Source of the DNA: Streptomyces rapamycinicus NRRL 5491
Lineage (GTDB): Bacteria > Actinomycetota > Actinomycetes > Streptomycetales > Streptomycetaceae
Direction of reading: 5' to 3'
Assembly: GCF_024298965.1 (NCBI RefSeq)
Contig: NZ_CP085193.1
Location: forward strand, 3,286,001-3,350,000
DNA length: 64,000 nt
A model generated the notes under the pieces. The model was not told where the DNA came from. It worked only from the letters and a program-made list of their open reading frames with translations, and did not search any database. Below, in pieces: positions 25,882 to 34,590 of this stretch. The position numbers were made by a program, and so were the translations under genes. Each line of letters opens with the position of its first letter. Positions within the stretch are counted from its first letter, which is position 1.

Positions 25882-28440
25882 CTAGTCCTCATAACCCAGT
25901 TGGAGATCGCGCTCCGTACGGCCGCCGCCCGCGATCTGGAGGACCGTCGCCACCGGTGGGTAGCCGGCCGCGATGACCGTGTACTCGCCCGCCGACAGGT
26001 CGATGAAGCGGAACGCGCCTTCGGGGCCCGTGGTCGCCGTGTCGACCACGTTGCCCGCCGCGTCCAGCAGCGTGACCCGGGCGTCCTCCACCACCCGGCC
26101 GCCGGTGGCCCGTACGACCCCGCGCAGGACCGCGCCACCGGCCAGTTCGATGTCCTGCCGGGTCTCGCGGGCGGCCTGGACGGTGACGGGGAGGGCGGCG
26201 GGGCGGAACGCGGGGGCGCTGGCGGCGAGGGTGTACTCGCCCGCCACCAACTCGTCCATCACATAGCCCCCTTCGCGACCGCTGCGAGTGGCCGCGACGA
26301 CCTCGCCGCGCACATCGGTCAGGGTGACGGTCGCCTCCCTTACCGGCGTGCCGTCCGCCGTAAGGACGGCACCGGCGAGCCGGCCCGCGCCGCCGAGCAC
26401 CACGTCCAGTTCGACCGGCCGGTCCCCGACGGTGACGCTGACCGCCCGGGGCTGGTGGCCGCCGGCCGCCGCGATCAGGACGTACGACCCGGCGCCGGGT
26501 GTGCTCAGCGCGTACCGCCCGTCCTCCCCGGTGGCACCGCGCCCGATCTGGCGTCCGCCGACGTCGATGAGGGTCAGGGCCGCCCGTGGGACCGAGGTGC
26601 CGTCGTGGTGCTGGACCGTGCCGCAGACCGGGACGCCCGCGGTGGGCGGCGGTGTGGTGGGCGAGGAGGCCACGGCGTGCCGGGGCCGGGCGCCCGTGCG
26701 CGCGGCCGGCACCACGGGGTCGTGCAGATCTTGCGGGTCTTGCTGGACGGCATAGTCGGTGTGGGACACCAGAGGTTTCTCCTTCAGGAGGAAGGCGAGC
26801 AGGAAGCCCAGGACGAGCACCGGCACGAGATAGAGGAAGATCCGCGGTATGGCGTGGGCGTACGCCGCGATGTAGCCGTCACGCAGGGCGCCCGGCATGG
26901 CGTGCACCATCTGCGGGGTGACCGAGTCGGGGTCGGGCAGACCGGTTCCGTCGCCGCCGCTCCCGTACGCCGCCCCGGAGGGCAGGTCGACCTGGAGGCG
27001 GTCGGTGAGCCGGTTGGCGAAGAGCGTGCCGAAGACGGCCGCGCCGACGCTGCCGCCGATCTGCCGGAAGTAGTTGTTGGCGCTGGTGGCCGAGCCGAGG
27101 TCGGCCGCGGGCACGGAGTTCTGCACGGCGAGGATGAGTACCGGCAGGACGAGCCCGAGGCCGAGCCCGAGGACACCCATCCACAGGCTGTAGTCCTGGC
27201 GGGAGGTGCCCTCCTCCAGCCGGGAGAGCAGCCACATGCCGGCGATGGAGATCAGCCCGCCGACGACGGGGAAGACCTTGTAGCGGCCGGTGGTGCTGAT
27301 GAGGTGTCCGGAGACGATTGAGGCCAGCACCATGCCGCCCATCATGGGCACCATCAGCAGCCCCGACTCGGTGGCCGAGACGCCGTCGACCATCTGGAGG
27401 AAGGTCGGCAGATAGCTGGCGGCGCCGAAGAGGGCGACGCCGATGACGGCGCCGATCAGCCCGCTGACGCAGAAGACCGAGTCGCGGAACAGCCGCATGG
27501 GGATGATGGGTTCGGGGACGACGCACTCCACGACGACGAAGAGGATCGCCGAACCCGCCGCCCCCAGGGCGAGCCCGAGGATGACGCGGGAGCCCCACGC
27601 GTACTCCGTGCCGCCCCAACTCGTCAGCAGCACCGCGCAGGTGGAGAACAGGGACAGGAACAGCGCGCCCAGGTAGTCGAAGCGGGCCCGCCGCGGCGGC
27701 TCCGGCACCTTGAGGACGGCGGCCACGACGGCGAGGGTGAGCAGCCCGAAGGGGACGTTGACGTAGAAGCACCAGCGCCAGGAGGCATGGTCGGTGAAGA
27801 ACCCGCCGAGCAGCGGCCCGGCCACCGAGGCGAGACCGAACGCGGCGCCGATGAGCCCCATATAGCGGCCACGTTCCCGCGGGGGAACAATATCGGCCAT
27901 GATCGCTTGGACACCGATCATCAGACCGCCGGCGCCCACGCCCTGCACCGCCCGGAAGGCGATCAGCTCCTCCATCGTGCGTGACCAGCCCGCGAGCCCG
28001 GATCCGGCGATGAAGACGACGATCGCGAAGACGAAGACGCTCTTACGGCCGATGAGATCGCCCAGCTTGCCGTAGAGCGGTAGGACGACGGTGACCGCGA
28101 GGAGGTAGGAGGTGACGGTCCAGGACATCTTGCCCAGGCCGTGGAGTTCGCCGACCACCTCGGGGAGTGCGGTGGCGACGATGGTCTGGTCGAGCGCCGC
28201 GAGCAGCAGCGCGAGCATCAGCCCGAAGAAGACCATCCGCACCCGGGCCGGGCTGAGCGGGGCGGGCGCCGGGGCGGCGCCGTCCGCCGGGCGCGGCGCC
28301 GCTCCCGCCCCGGCGCCGCCGGCTTCGGTTCCGTCGTCGGTGGCGTGGGCGGGAGGGCCCGCCGGTTCGTATCCGCCGTGCTCGTGGCTCTCTCGCCGCT
28401 TCGGCACGGTGGCGCCGGTGGTCCCGGTGGTGCCGCCCAC
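25882..28440 (-). CDS. DHA2-family MFS exporter fused to three carboxypeptidase-regulatory-like domains
   Basis: The protein is 852 aa. After a disordered N-terminus (about 65 aa) come about 14 membrane segments of the EmrB/QacA type, with [13 protein letters not shown] (motif D1), [14 protein letters not shown] (motif A) and [15 protein letters not shown]. The transporter part ends near residue 570. The C-terminus holds three Ig-like CarboxypepD_reg repeats, each with a GTV/GAV...DGRY or [18 protein letters not shown] pattern. It should export drugs or metabolites by proton antiport. The GTG start has GGGAG upstream. The appended beta-sandwiches are seen in other Streptomyces exporters, but their job is unknown. 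Confidence 0.92.
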   Translation of the reverse strand: MGGTTGTTGATVPKRRESHEHGGYEPAGPPAHATDDGTEAGGAGAGAAPRPADGAAPAPAPLSPARVRMVFFGLMLALLLAALDQTIVATALPEVVGELHGLGKMSWTVTSYLLAVTVVLPLYGKLGDLIGRKSVFVFAIVVFIAGSGLAGWSRTMEELIAFRAVQGVGAGGLMIGVQAIMADIVPPRERGRYMGLIGAAFGLASVAGPLLGGFFTDHASWRWCFYVNVPFGLLTLAVVAAVLKVPEPPRRARFDYLGALFLSLFSTCAVLLTSWGGTEYAWGSRVILGLALGAAGSAILFVVVECVVPEPIIPMRLFRDSVFCVSGLIGAVIGVALFGAASYLPTFLQMVDGVSATESGLLMVPMMGGMVLASIVSGHLISTTGRYKVFPVVGGLISIAGMWLLSRLEEGTSRQDYSLWMGVLGLGLGLVLPVLILAVQNSVPAADLGSATSANNYFRQIGGSVGAAVFGTLFANRLTDRLQVDLPSGAAYGSGGDGTGLPDPDSVTPQMVHAMPGALRDGYIAAYAHAIPRIFLYLVPVLVLGFLLAFLLKEKPLVSHTDYAVQQDPQDLHDPVVPAARTGARPRHAVASSPTTPPPTAGVPVCGTVQHHDGTSVPRAALTLIDVGGRQIGRGATGEDGRYALSTPGAGSYVLIAAAGGHQPRAVSVTVGDRPVELDVVLGGAGRLAGAVLTADGTPVREATVTLTDVRGEVVAATRSGREGGYVMDELVAGEYTLAASAPAFRPAALPVTVQAARETRQDIELAGGAVLRGVVRATGGRVVEDARVTLLDAAGNVVDTATTGPEGAFRFIDLSAGEYTVIAAGYPPVATVLQIAGGGRTERDLQLGYED

Positions 28441-28697
28441 GTCCTTCTCCCCTCGTCACGTCTGCGCCGCCCATTTCTCGCATCACGCGCAACGGGGGGC
28501 AAACAGCGACGAATCGCCGACGAGGGGCCGCGGACGGCATTCGCCCCGGTGAGAGTGTGTACGGGGGTATGCGGGACTGCGGAGAAAACCACCCGAACCG
28601 GTGAGTGTGACGTTCGGTCCGGGAGACGGGGCCGGGGACGGGAGGGGCCAGGGACGGGATCAGGACGCCATGGGCGCCATAAGTGGCGCCATAGGCG

Positions 28698-29141
28698 CTA
28701 TTCGGCCGTCTCGGTGGCGAGCTTGGCCAGCAGTTCGTCGTAGATCCGGGCCAGCCCCTTGGGGGCGAAGGTCCGCTCGAAGAAGCCGCCGATACCGGTC
28801 GCGCCGATCCAGGTCGAGGTGACGACGACCCGCGACTTCCCCTCACCCGCCGGGGTGACGGTCCAGGTGGTGACCATCGAGGAGTTGCGGTCCTTCTCGA
28901 CCAGCCGGCCGTCGGACGGCTCGGAGACCTCCAGCAGACAGTCGCGCACCCGCTTGCTGGTGGCCTGGAGCTTCCAGTGCACGACGGTGCCCTCGCCGTC
29001 GCCGCCCTCGCGCACCTCGTACTCGCTGAACTGCTGCGGGAGGAGCCGGGGGCGGGTGTCGCGGTAGTCGGCGATTGCGTCGAACACATCCTCGGGCTTA
29101 CCCGTGACGATCCGCTCCGTGGTGGCCTCGACCTGCCCCAT
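28698..29141 (-). CDS. SRPBCC-family (polyketide cyclase/START-like) protein
   Basis: The 147-aa single-domain protein begins VEATTERIVTGKPEDVFDAIADYRDTRP, then shows SEYEVREGGDGEGTVVHWK, VTTWTVTPAGEGKSRVVVTS and a C-terminal amphipathic helix (KGLARIYDELLAKL). This is the helix-grip fold that binds hydrophobic ligands. ATG 29141 has AAGGAA upstream. It is divergent from the Rv2578c-like gene. The ligand is unknown. The 257-nt gap on its 3' side holds only short GGGGCC/GGGACG runs and GGCGCCAT repeats. Confidence 0.85.
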   Translation of the reverse strand: MGQVEATTERIVTGKPEDVFDAIADYRDTRPRLLPQQFSEYEVREGGDGEGTVVHWKLQATSKRVRDCLLEVSEPSDGRLVEKDRNSSMVTTWTVTPAGEGKSRVVVTSTWIGATGIGGFFERTFAPKGLARIYDELLAKLATETAE

Positions 29142-29250
29142 CGCATTTCCTTCCGCCCTCGACGTGGCGCCTTCAGCCCATGACGCCCTGACAGGCGCAA
29201 GCCAACCACCTCAGGGGCACCGGCCCAAATCCGGGGTTGACTAAAACCAA

Positions 29251-29266
29251 TCAAACATGTGTTCTA
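29251..29266. promoter_or_regulatory. LexA-type SOS box upstream of the Rv2578c-like gene
   Basis: TCAAACATGTGTTCTA fits the actinobacterial LexA consensus (TCGAAC-N4-GTTCGA) with the core AAAC-ATGT-GTTC, one mismatch from GAAC-N4-GTTC. It lies 8 nt downstream of a good -35 element, TTGACT (29237-29242), so bound LexA would block the promoter. LexA control of the mycobacterial homologue (splB, Rv2578c) is known to me from SOS-regulon studies. Confidence 0.65.
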
Positions 29267-29300
29267 TTGTGGTAACGAGCGAGACCCGGAGGTGCCTTCG

Positions 29301-30353
29301 ATGCGCTGGGACAACCTGACCCGAGACGACACGGCGGCCACCCCGGCCCTCTTCGCCGCGGACGCGGTCACCACCCGTACCTTCGACACCCCGGAGTTCC
29401 GCGGGATCACCTTCCACGAGATCCGGGCGCGCTCGATCATCAACCGGGTGCCCGGGGCCTCCCGGATGCCGTTCGAGTGGACGGTGAACCCGTACCGCGG
29501 CTGCTCCCACGCCTGCGTCTACTGCTTCGCGCGCAAGACCCACAGCTATCTCGACCTGGACACCGGGATCGGCTTCGACTCCCAGATCGTGGTGAAGACC
29601 AACGCGCCGGACCTGCTCCGCCGCGAGCTGGCCTCCCGCCGCTGGACCGGTGAGCACATCGCCATGGGCACCAACGTGGACTGCTACCAGCGCGCCGAGG
29701 GCCGCTACCGGCTCATGCCCGGCATCCTTACGGCGCTCACGGAGCGCGCCAACCCCTTCTCGATCCTCACCAAGGGCACCCTGATCCTGCGCGATCTGGA
29801 GCTGCTGCGGCGGGCGTCACACGTCACCGACATAGGCGTCTCGGTCTCGGTCGGCTTCACCGACGGCGAGCTGTGGCGCACCGTCGAACCGGGCACGCCC
29901 TCGCCCGAGCGGCGCCTGGACGCCGTAAGGGCGCTGTCCTCCCACGGGATCCCGTGCGGTGTGCTGATGGCCCCGGTGATCCCCTTCCTCAGTGACTCCC
30001 CCGAGCAACTGCGGGCCACCGTAAGGGCGATAGCCGAGGCCGGTGCCAGCTCCGTGACGCCTCTGGTGCTCCATCTGCGCCCGGGCGCCCGTGAGTGGTT
30101 CACCGCCTGGCTCACCCACCACCACCCCCGGCTGCTGCGGCGGTACGACGCGCTGTACGAGGGCGGGTCCTACGCCCCGAAGTGGTACCAGCGGCGGATC
30201 ACCGGGATGGTGCACGACTTCGCCACCGAGTACGGCATCGGCCCGTACGCGTCGGGCGCCCACCGCAATGTGTCCGGGAAGCCGGGCGCCCGGACCGAAG
30301 AGGAGCCGGACGCCCGGGCCGACTCACCACCGGCCCAGCTGTCACTGCTCTGA
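29301..30353 (+). CDS. Rv2578c-family radical SAM protein (SplB-related)
   Basis: The 350-aa radical SAM protein has the cluster motif in NPYRGCSHACVYCFARKTH (CxxxCxxC). Further stretches are MGTNVDCYQRAEGRYRLMPG and SILTKGTLILRDLELL, typical of the Rv2578c group, a branch related to spore photoproduct lyase. The activity is unknown; a DNA-repair or modification role is suspected from SOS induction in mycobacteria. ATG 29301 is chosen because CGGAGGTG lies 6 nt upstream; the longer frame from 29259 would begin inside the SOS box. It is divergent from the SRPBCC gene. Its stop codon lies on a tandem repeat. Confidence 0.9.
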   Translation: MRWDNLTRDDTAATPALFAADAVTTRTFDTPEFRGITFHEIRARSIINRVPGASRMPFEWTVNPYRGCSHACVYCFARKTHSYLDLDTGIGFDSQIVVKTNAPDLLRRELASRRWTGEHIAMGTNVDCYQRAEGRYRLMPGILTALTERANPFSILTKGTLILRDLELLRRASHVTDIGVSVSVGFTDGELWRTVEPGTPSPERRLDAVRALSSHGIPCGVLMAPVIPFLSDSPEQLRATVRAIAEAGASSVTPLVLHLRPGAREWFTAWLTHHHPRLLRRYDALYEGGSYAPKWYQRRITGMVHDFATEYGIGPYASGAHRNVSGKPGARTEEEPDARADSPPAQLSLL

Positions 30354-30397
30354 CGTCGCCGCCCTCTGACGTCACCGCTCTGACGTCACCGCTCTGA
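30347..30397. repeat. Short tandem repeats on the radical SAM stop codon
   Basis: Copies of GCTCTGACGTCACC (30347-30360 with one change, 30361-30376 with a 2-nt insertion, 30377-30390, and a partial at 30391-30397) follow each other. Each keeps the TGA that terminates the gene (30351-30353), and two keep the palindrome TGACGTCA. Confidence 0.8.
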
Positions 30398-30420
30398 AAA
30401 CCCGCCGCCCCCGCTTCCCC

Positions 30421-31101
30421 TCACGGCACCCGCGCCTCACCCACCTTCTCCGCCCCGCCGCCCTGGCCCGCCGGCTCCGGCGCGCCCCCGCCCGTGACGG
30501 CGCCCTCCCCGGTGATCCGGGCCAGCGCGGCGGCGGCCGCCGCGCTGAGGCGTATGTGCTGGGCGGCGGCGGTCAGGGCGGGGATGGCGCGCTCGTCGCC
30601 GATCGCGCCCAGGCCCTCCACGCAGGCGCGGGCGATCGCCCAGTGCCGGTCGCGGGCCGCCAACTGCCGTTCCAGGGCGGCCACCAGGGCCGGTACGGAC
30701 TCGGGGGCTCGCAGCTCCACCAGCAGCCGGATGGGGTGCAGGGAGTACGCGGTGCGCAGCGGGTTCGTGGCCAGGGCGGCGGCGGCCCGCGCGGTGCGCG
30801 GATCGCCGAGCCGGGCCAGCACCCGGGCGGCGGTCGCACAGCGGGCCGGCTCGCGGTAGTTGAGCAGGAGGACAAGGGTTTCGAAGGCCCGGCGGTCCTT
30901 GGCGCTGCCGAGCACGAAGGCTGCCGTCTCCCGGGCCCACAGCGGCTGCTCCGGCGCGACGAGGATGCGGGCCAGCTGTTCACGCGCGGCGGGGGTGCCC
31001 TGGCGCACGAGCGCGAGCAGCGAGGCATGGGCCGCGGTTTCCTGGGGGGTTGAGAGCGAGGCCCGTACCCGCTCCGTCAGCGTCCGGAATTCATCGTCCA
31101 T
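30421..31101 (-). CDS. HEAT-repeat protein
   Basis: The 226-aa all-alpha protein has at least four HEAT/PBS-lyase-like repeats of about 30 residues, including WARETAAFVLGSAKDRRAFETL, ARCATAARVLARLGDPRTARA, ESVPALVAALERQ and IARACVEGLGAIGDERAIPAL. It ends in a Gly/Ala-rich tail. HEAT proteins act as scaffolds; no enzyme motif is visible. ATG 31101 faces the long spacer before the 3-hydroxyacyl-CoA dehydrogenase gene. The partner is unknown. Confidence 0.85.
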   Translation of the reverse strand: MDDEFRTLTERVRASLSTPQETAAHASLLALVRQGTPAAREQLARILVAPEQPLWARETAAFVLGSAKDRRAFETLVLLLNYREPARCATAARVLARLGDPRTARAAAALATNPLRTAYSLHPIRLLVELRAPESVPALVAALERQLAARDRHWAIARACVEGLGAIGDERAIPALTAAAQHIRLSAAAAAALARITGEGAVTGGGAPEPAGQGGGAEKVGEARVP

Positions 31102-31495
31102 ACGAGGTCTCCCCTCCCCGGTGGGCCGTGTTCCGGCACGGCCTCACTTTGAGCTCTGGCATCTTGGTTACCCGCGAGTTAATATGGCGACACGAGCAGC
31201 ACCCCTGCTCCGGCGGCCTGGTGACGCAGCCGCCTTGTGTGACGTCGGTTCGGCAGTTCCAGAACAGCAGTTGAGGCATGGCCCCGGGACAGGGCCGGCC
31301 GCGTGTCTCCCACGGGCAGTTTCCTCCGTGCGGCGCTGTCCGTAAGGGAGCGTGCAAGCCCTTCCATCGGGGATTTGTGTCAGCCGCGTCAGCCCCCCGC
31401 GCATGCGTGGCGTGAACGGCAGCAGTGGCATGGCACGAGCTCCCCTCAGTCGTCACTTCATCCCCGCATCCGGGGAACACCCTCTGGAGTCCGCG
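31102..31495. promoter_or_regulatory. Divergent spacer with candidate TetR-type operator (TTACCCGCGAGTTAA)
   Basis: The 394-nt gap holds no credible gene. It contains TTACCCGCGAGTTAA at 31168-31182, an imperfect palindrome centred on CGCG. It resembles the TTAC-N-CGCG-N-GTAA style of operators used by TetR-family regulators of acyl-CoA genes. It is 314 nt upstream of the dehydrogenase start; a TetR regulator is encoded two genes downstream. The binding role is inferred. Confidence 0.4.
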
Positions 31496-33334
31496 ATGGA
31501 CCGTCTCCCACACACCGGCGTCAGCACTACGTCCCCCTCTGATCTCTCCCCCTCCCGGGCCCCGCTCACTACTGTCGCCGTCGTCGGGCTCGGCACGATG
31601 GGCACCGGCATCGCCGAGATCCTGGCCCGGGCGGGCCGCGAAGTGATCGGTGTCGACATCAACGAAAGCGCCTGCCGCCGGGCCGTCACCGCGCTCGAAG
31701 TCGCCACCGCCCGCGCCGTGCACCGCGAGCGGATCAGCGAACGGGAGCGGGCCGGGATCCTCGACCGCTTCCGCATCTCCACCGATCTGCGCGCCGCCGC
31801 CGGCGCGGAGCTGGTGATCGAGGTGGTGCCGGAGGACTACGACACCAAGCACGAGGTCTTCGCCGAGCTGGACACCGTGGTCAGCCCCACCGCGATCCTC
31901 GCGACCGGCACCAACGCGCTGTCGGTGACCCGGCTGGCCGCCGAGTCCGCCCATCCGGAGCGGGTCCTGGGCCTGCACTTCTTCAATCCGGCGCCCGCGA
32001 TGAAGCTCGTCGAGATCGTCTCCAGCGTGCTGACCGCCCCGGCGGCCGTCGAGGCGGTCACCGCGCTCGCCCTCGATCTGGGCAAGGAGCCGGTGGCGCT
32101 CGGCGACCGGCCCGGGTTCGTCGCCGACGGACTGCTGTTCGGCTACCTCAACCAGGCCGCCGCGATGTACGAGGCGAAGTACGCGGCGCGGGAGGACATC
32201 GACGCCGCCATGAAGCTCGGCTGCGGGCTGCCGATGGGTCCGCTGACGCTGCTCGACCTGATCGGCGTCGACACCGCCCGCACCGTCCTGGAGGCCATGT
32301 ACGCCGCCTCAGGCGACCGGCTGCACGCGCCCGCGCCCATCCTGGGGCAGCTCGCCCAGGCCGGTCTCACCGGCCGTAAGGCGGGCCGCGGCTTCTACAC
32401 GTACGAGGCGCCGGGCAGCGGCACCATCGTCCCCGACGCCGCGACGGCCGAGGTGGGGCACTCCACGGAAGGGGCGCGCCCCGTGCGCGCCGTCGGCGTC
32501 GCCGGCTCGGGCACGATGGCCTCCGGGATCGCCGAGGTCTTCGCAAAGGCGGGCCTGGAAGTGGTGCTGGCCGGACGGACCCTGGACAAGGCCGCGGCGG
32601 CCAAGGCCCGCATAGGGAAATCCCTGAAAAGGTCAGTGTCCAAGGGGCGGATGACCGAGCAGGCCCGGGAGCAGGCGCTGGCGCGGATCACCCCGGCCGA
32701 CGCGCTCGACGCGTTCGCCGACGTGGACCTGGCCGTGGAGGCGGTGGCCGAGGACCTGGTGGTCAAGCAGGAGCTGTTCCGGGTGCTGGACAAGGTCTGC
32801 AAACCGGGCGCGGTGCTGGCCACGACCACCTCCTCGCTGCCGGTCGTCGCCTGCGCGCGGGCGACCTCGCGCCCGCAGGACGTGGTGGGCCTGCACTTCT
32901 TCAACCCGGCGCCCGCGATGAAGCTGGTCGAGGTGGTGCACACCGTGCTGACCGCGGACGATGTGCGCGCGACCGCGCACGCCGTGTGCGCGGCGGTGCG
33001 CAAACACCCGGTGGACTGCGGCGACCGGGCAGGATTCATCGTGAACGCCCTGCTGTTCCCGTACCTCAACAACGCCGTGAAGATGGTCCAGGAGCACTAC
33101 GCCACCCCGGACGCCATCGACGCCGCGATGAAACTGGGCGGCGGCTATCCGATGGGCCCCTTCGAACTGCTCGACGTCGTGGGGCTCGACGTGTCGCTGG
33201 CCATCGAGCAGGTGCTGCACCGGGAGTTCCGCGAGCCGGGCCTGGCGCCGGCGCCGCTGCTGGAGCATCTGGTGGCCGCCGGATGCCTCGGCCGCAAGAC
33301 CGGGCGCGGCTTCCGCGAGTATGCCAAAGCCTGA
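31496..33334 (+). CDS. 3-hydroxybutyryl-CoA dehydrogenase, tandem fused form
   Basis: The 612-aa protein has two complete 3-hydroxyacyl-CoA dehydrogenase units. The first NAD-binding site is VAVVGLGTMGTGIAEILARAG (about residues 27-47) and the second VGVAGSGTMASGIAEVFAKAG (about residues 333-353). Each is followed by LHFFNPAPAMKLVE, a GDRPGF/GDRAGF segment and a C-terminal helical domain (LPMGPLTLLDLIGVD, YPMGPFELLDVVGLD). It should interconvert acetoacetyl-CoA and 3-hydroxybutyryl-CoA, feeding crotonyl-CoA to Ccr. ATG 31496 has GGAG 6-7 nt upstream. The two halves look like an ancient internal duplication and could be misread as two genes. Confidence 0.93.
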   Translation: MDRLPHTGVSTTSPSDLSPSRAPLTTVAVVGLGTMGTGIAEILARAGREVIGVDINESACRRAVTALEVATARAVHRERISERERAGILDRFRISTDLRAAAGAELVIEVVPEDYDTKHEVFAELDTVVSPTAILATGTNALSVTRLAAESAHPERVLGLHFFNPAPAMKLVEIVSSVLTAPAAVEAVTALALDLGKEPVALGDRPGFVADGLLFGYLNQAAAMYEAKYAAREDIDAAMKLGCGLPMGPLTLLDLIGVDTARTVLEAMYAASGDRLHAPAPILGQLAQAGLTGRKAGRGFYTYEAPGSGTIVPDAATAEVGHSTEGARPVRAVGVAGSGTMASGIAEVFAKAGLEVVLAGRTLDKAAAAKARIGKSLKRSVSKGRMTEQAREQALARITPADALDAFADVDLAVEAVAEDLVVKQELFRVLDKVCKPGAVLATTTSSLPVVACARATSRPQDVVGLHFFNPAPAMKLVEVVHTVLTADDVRATAHAVCAAVRKHPVDCGDRAGFIVNALLFPYLNNAVKMVQEHYATPDAIDAAMKLGGGYPMGPFELLDVVGLDVSLAIEQVLHREFREPGLAPAPLLEHLVAAGCLGRKTGRGFREYAKA

Positions 33335-33449
33335 GTACGCCTCCGAGTGGGGCGGACCGTCTGACTCCGGTACCCGGTGGGGCGGGCTGCTGGAGCCATC
33401 AGTCGGTCTGCCCCCGCACCGGCACTCACAAGCGTGTTACGTTCCCCAC

Positions 33450-34274
33450 ATGTCCCAGCCCGTGAAGGCCACGCGTACGGAGCGTACGAAGCGAACCCCC
33501 TCATCCGGTGGCGGTGAGAGCGCGGGAAGCCGCCGCGCCGCGGCTCAGCGTCTGTCCATGCGCCGCAAACTCGCGGCCGCGGCGATGGAGTTGTTCGCGA
33601 CGCAGGGGTACGAGGCGACGACCGTCGACGAGATCGCGGCCAGGGCGGGGGTGGCCCGGCGCACCTTCTTCCGGCACTTCCGCTCCAAGGAAGAGGCGAT
33701 CTTCCCGGACCACGACGACACGCTGGTGCGGGCGGCGGCGGTGCTGGACGCGGCGCCTCCGCATGAGAACCCCCTGGACACCGTGTGCCGCGGGATCAAA
33801 GAGGTCATGCGGATGTACGCGGCCTCACCGGGCGTCTCCGTGGAGCGCTACCGGCTGACCCGTGAGGTACCGGCGCTGCGGGAGCGGGAGATCGCCTCGG
33901 TGGCCCGCTACGAGCGGCTGTTCACCCGCTATCTGCTGGGCCACTTCGACGAGGGCGCCCACCACGACGGCGACGACGATCCGCTGCTGGCCGAGGTCGC
34001 CGCGTCGGCCGTGGTCACGGCCCACAACCATGTGCTGCGGCGCTGGCTGCGGGCGGGCGGCCAAGGCGATGTGGAGTCCCAGCTGGACCACGCGTTCGCG
34101 ATCGTCCGCGAAACGTTCGGGAGCGGTATCGGGGGGCGCCCCGCCGTGGCCGGCGGGCGCCCCGCGGCGGCGGTCTCGGCGAAGGAGGAGGACGAGGTGA
34201 TGGTGATGGTGGCGCGGACGGACGCGCCGCTGACGGAGGTCATGCGAACGATCAAGGAAGCGCTGCAGCGGTAG
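33450..34274 (+). CDS. TetR-family transcriptional regulator
   Basis: The 274-aa protein has a Ser/Arg-rich leader before the TetR helix-turn-helix: [47 protein letters not shown] (about residues 40-85). A ligand domain and a Val/Met-rich C-terminal extension ([19 protein letters not shown]) follow. It is encoded between the 3-hydroxybutyryl-CoA dehydrogenase and the ccr cluster, so it likely controls acetoacetyl-CoA/crotonyl-CoA flux, perhaps sensing an acyl-CoA. ATG 33450 lacks a strong Shine-Dalgarno. It corresponds in context to the regulator next to ccr in S. coelicolor, as I recall it. Confidence 0.88.
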   Translation: MSQPVKATRTERTKRTPSSGGGESAGSRRAAAQRLSMRRKLAAAAMELFATQGYEATTVDEIAARAGVARRTFFRHFRSKEEAIFPDHDDTLVRAAAVLDAAPPHENPLDTVCRGIKEVMRMYAASPGVSVERYRLTREVPALREREIASVARYERLFTRYLLGHFDEGAHHDGDDDPLLAEVAASAVVTAHNHVLRRWLRAGGQGDVESQLDHAFAIVRETFGSGIGGRPAVAGGRPAAAVSAKEEDEVMVMVARTDAPLTEVMRTIKEALQR

Positions 34275-34507
34275 CGCTGCGGTTTGCCGGGTCCGCCGGT
34301 TTTGGTCTCGCCCCCGGGCTTGGTGAACCCCGTCCCGGGCTGGGGCTGCCCGCCCATGCGGATGGTTCGGCACCGCCGGACTGCGCCATCGGGCATCCCG
34401 CCGTCGCGGCGGAGACGAGGGGCGGCATCCGCCCCCGCAGGCAGGCCCCGTGCGCCGTCGCGGTCGGCAGGGGAGGCGGGATCTGGCCTCCCGGCAGGTA
34501 GGTCCCG

Positions 34508-34528
34508 AGGGGGGCGGGGTCCGCCCCC
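34508..34528. terminator. Strong hairpin between convergent TetR and GH97 genes
   Basis: GGGGGGCGG (34508-34516), loop GGT, CCGCCCCCC (34520-34528) gives a perfect 9-bp stem without a U-tract, as usual in Streptomyces. The rest of the 34275-34590 gap (316 nt) is GC-rich without a gene. Confidence 0.6.
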
Positions 34529-34590
34529 CACAGGCGGGCCCCGCCCTGGCCGCGCCGGGCCCCCCCGGGGGGCGGCACGGCGCGGGCGCC

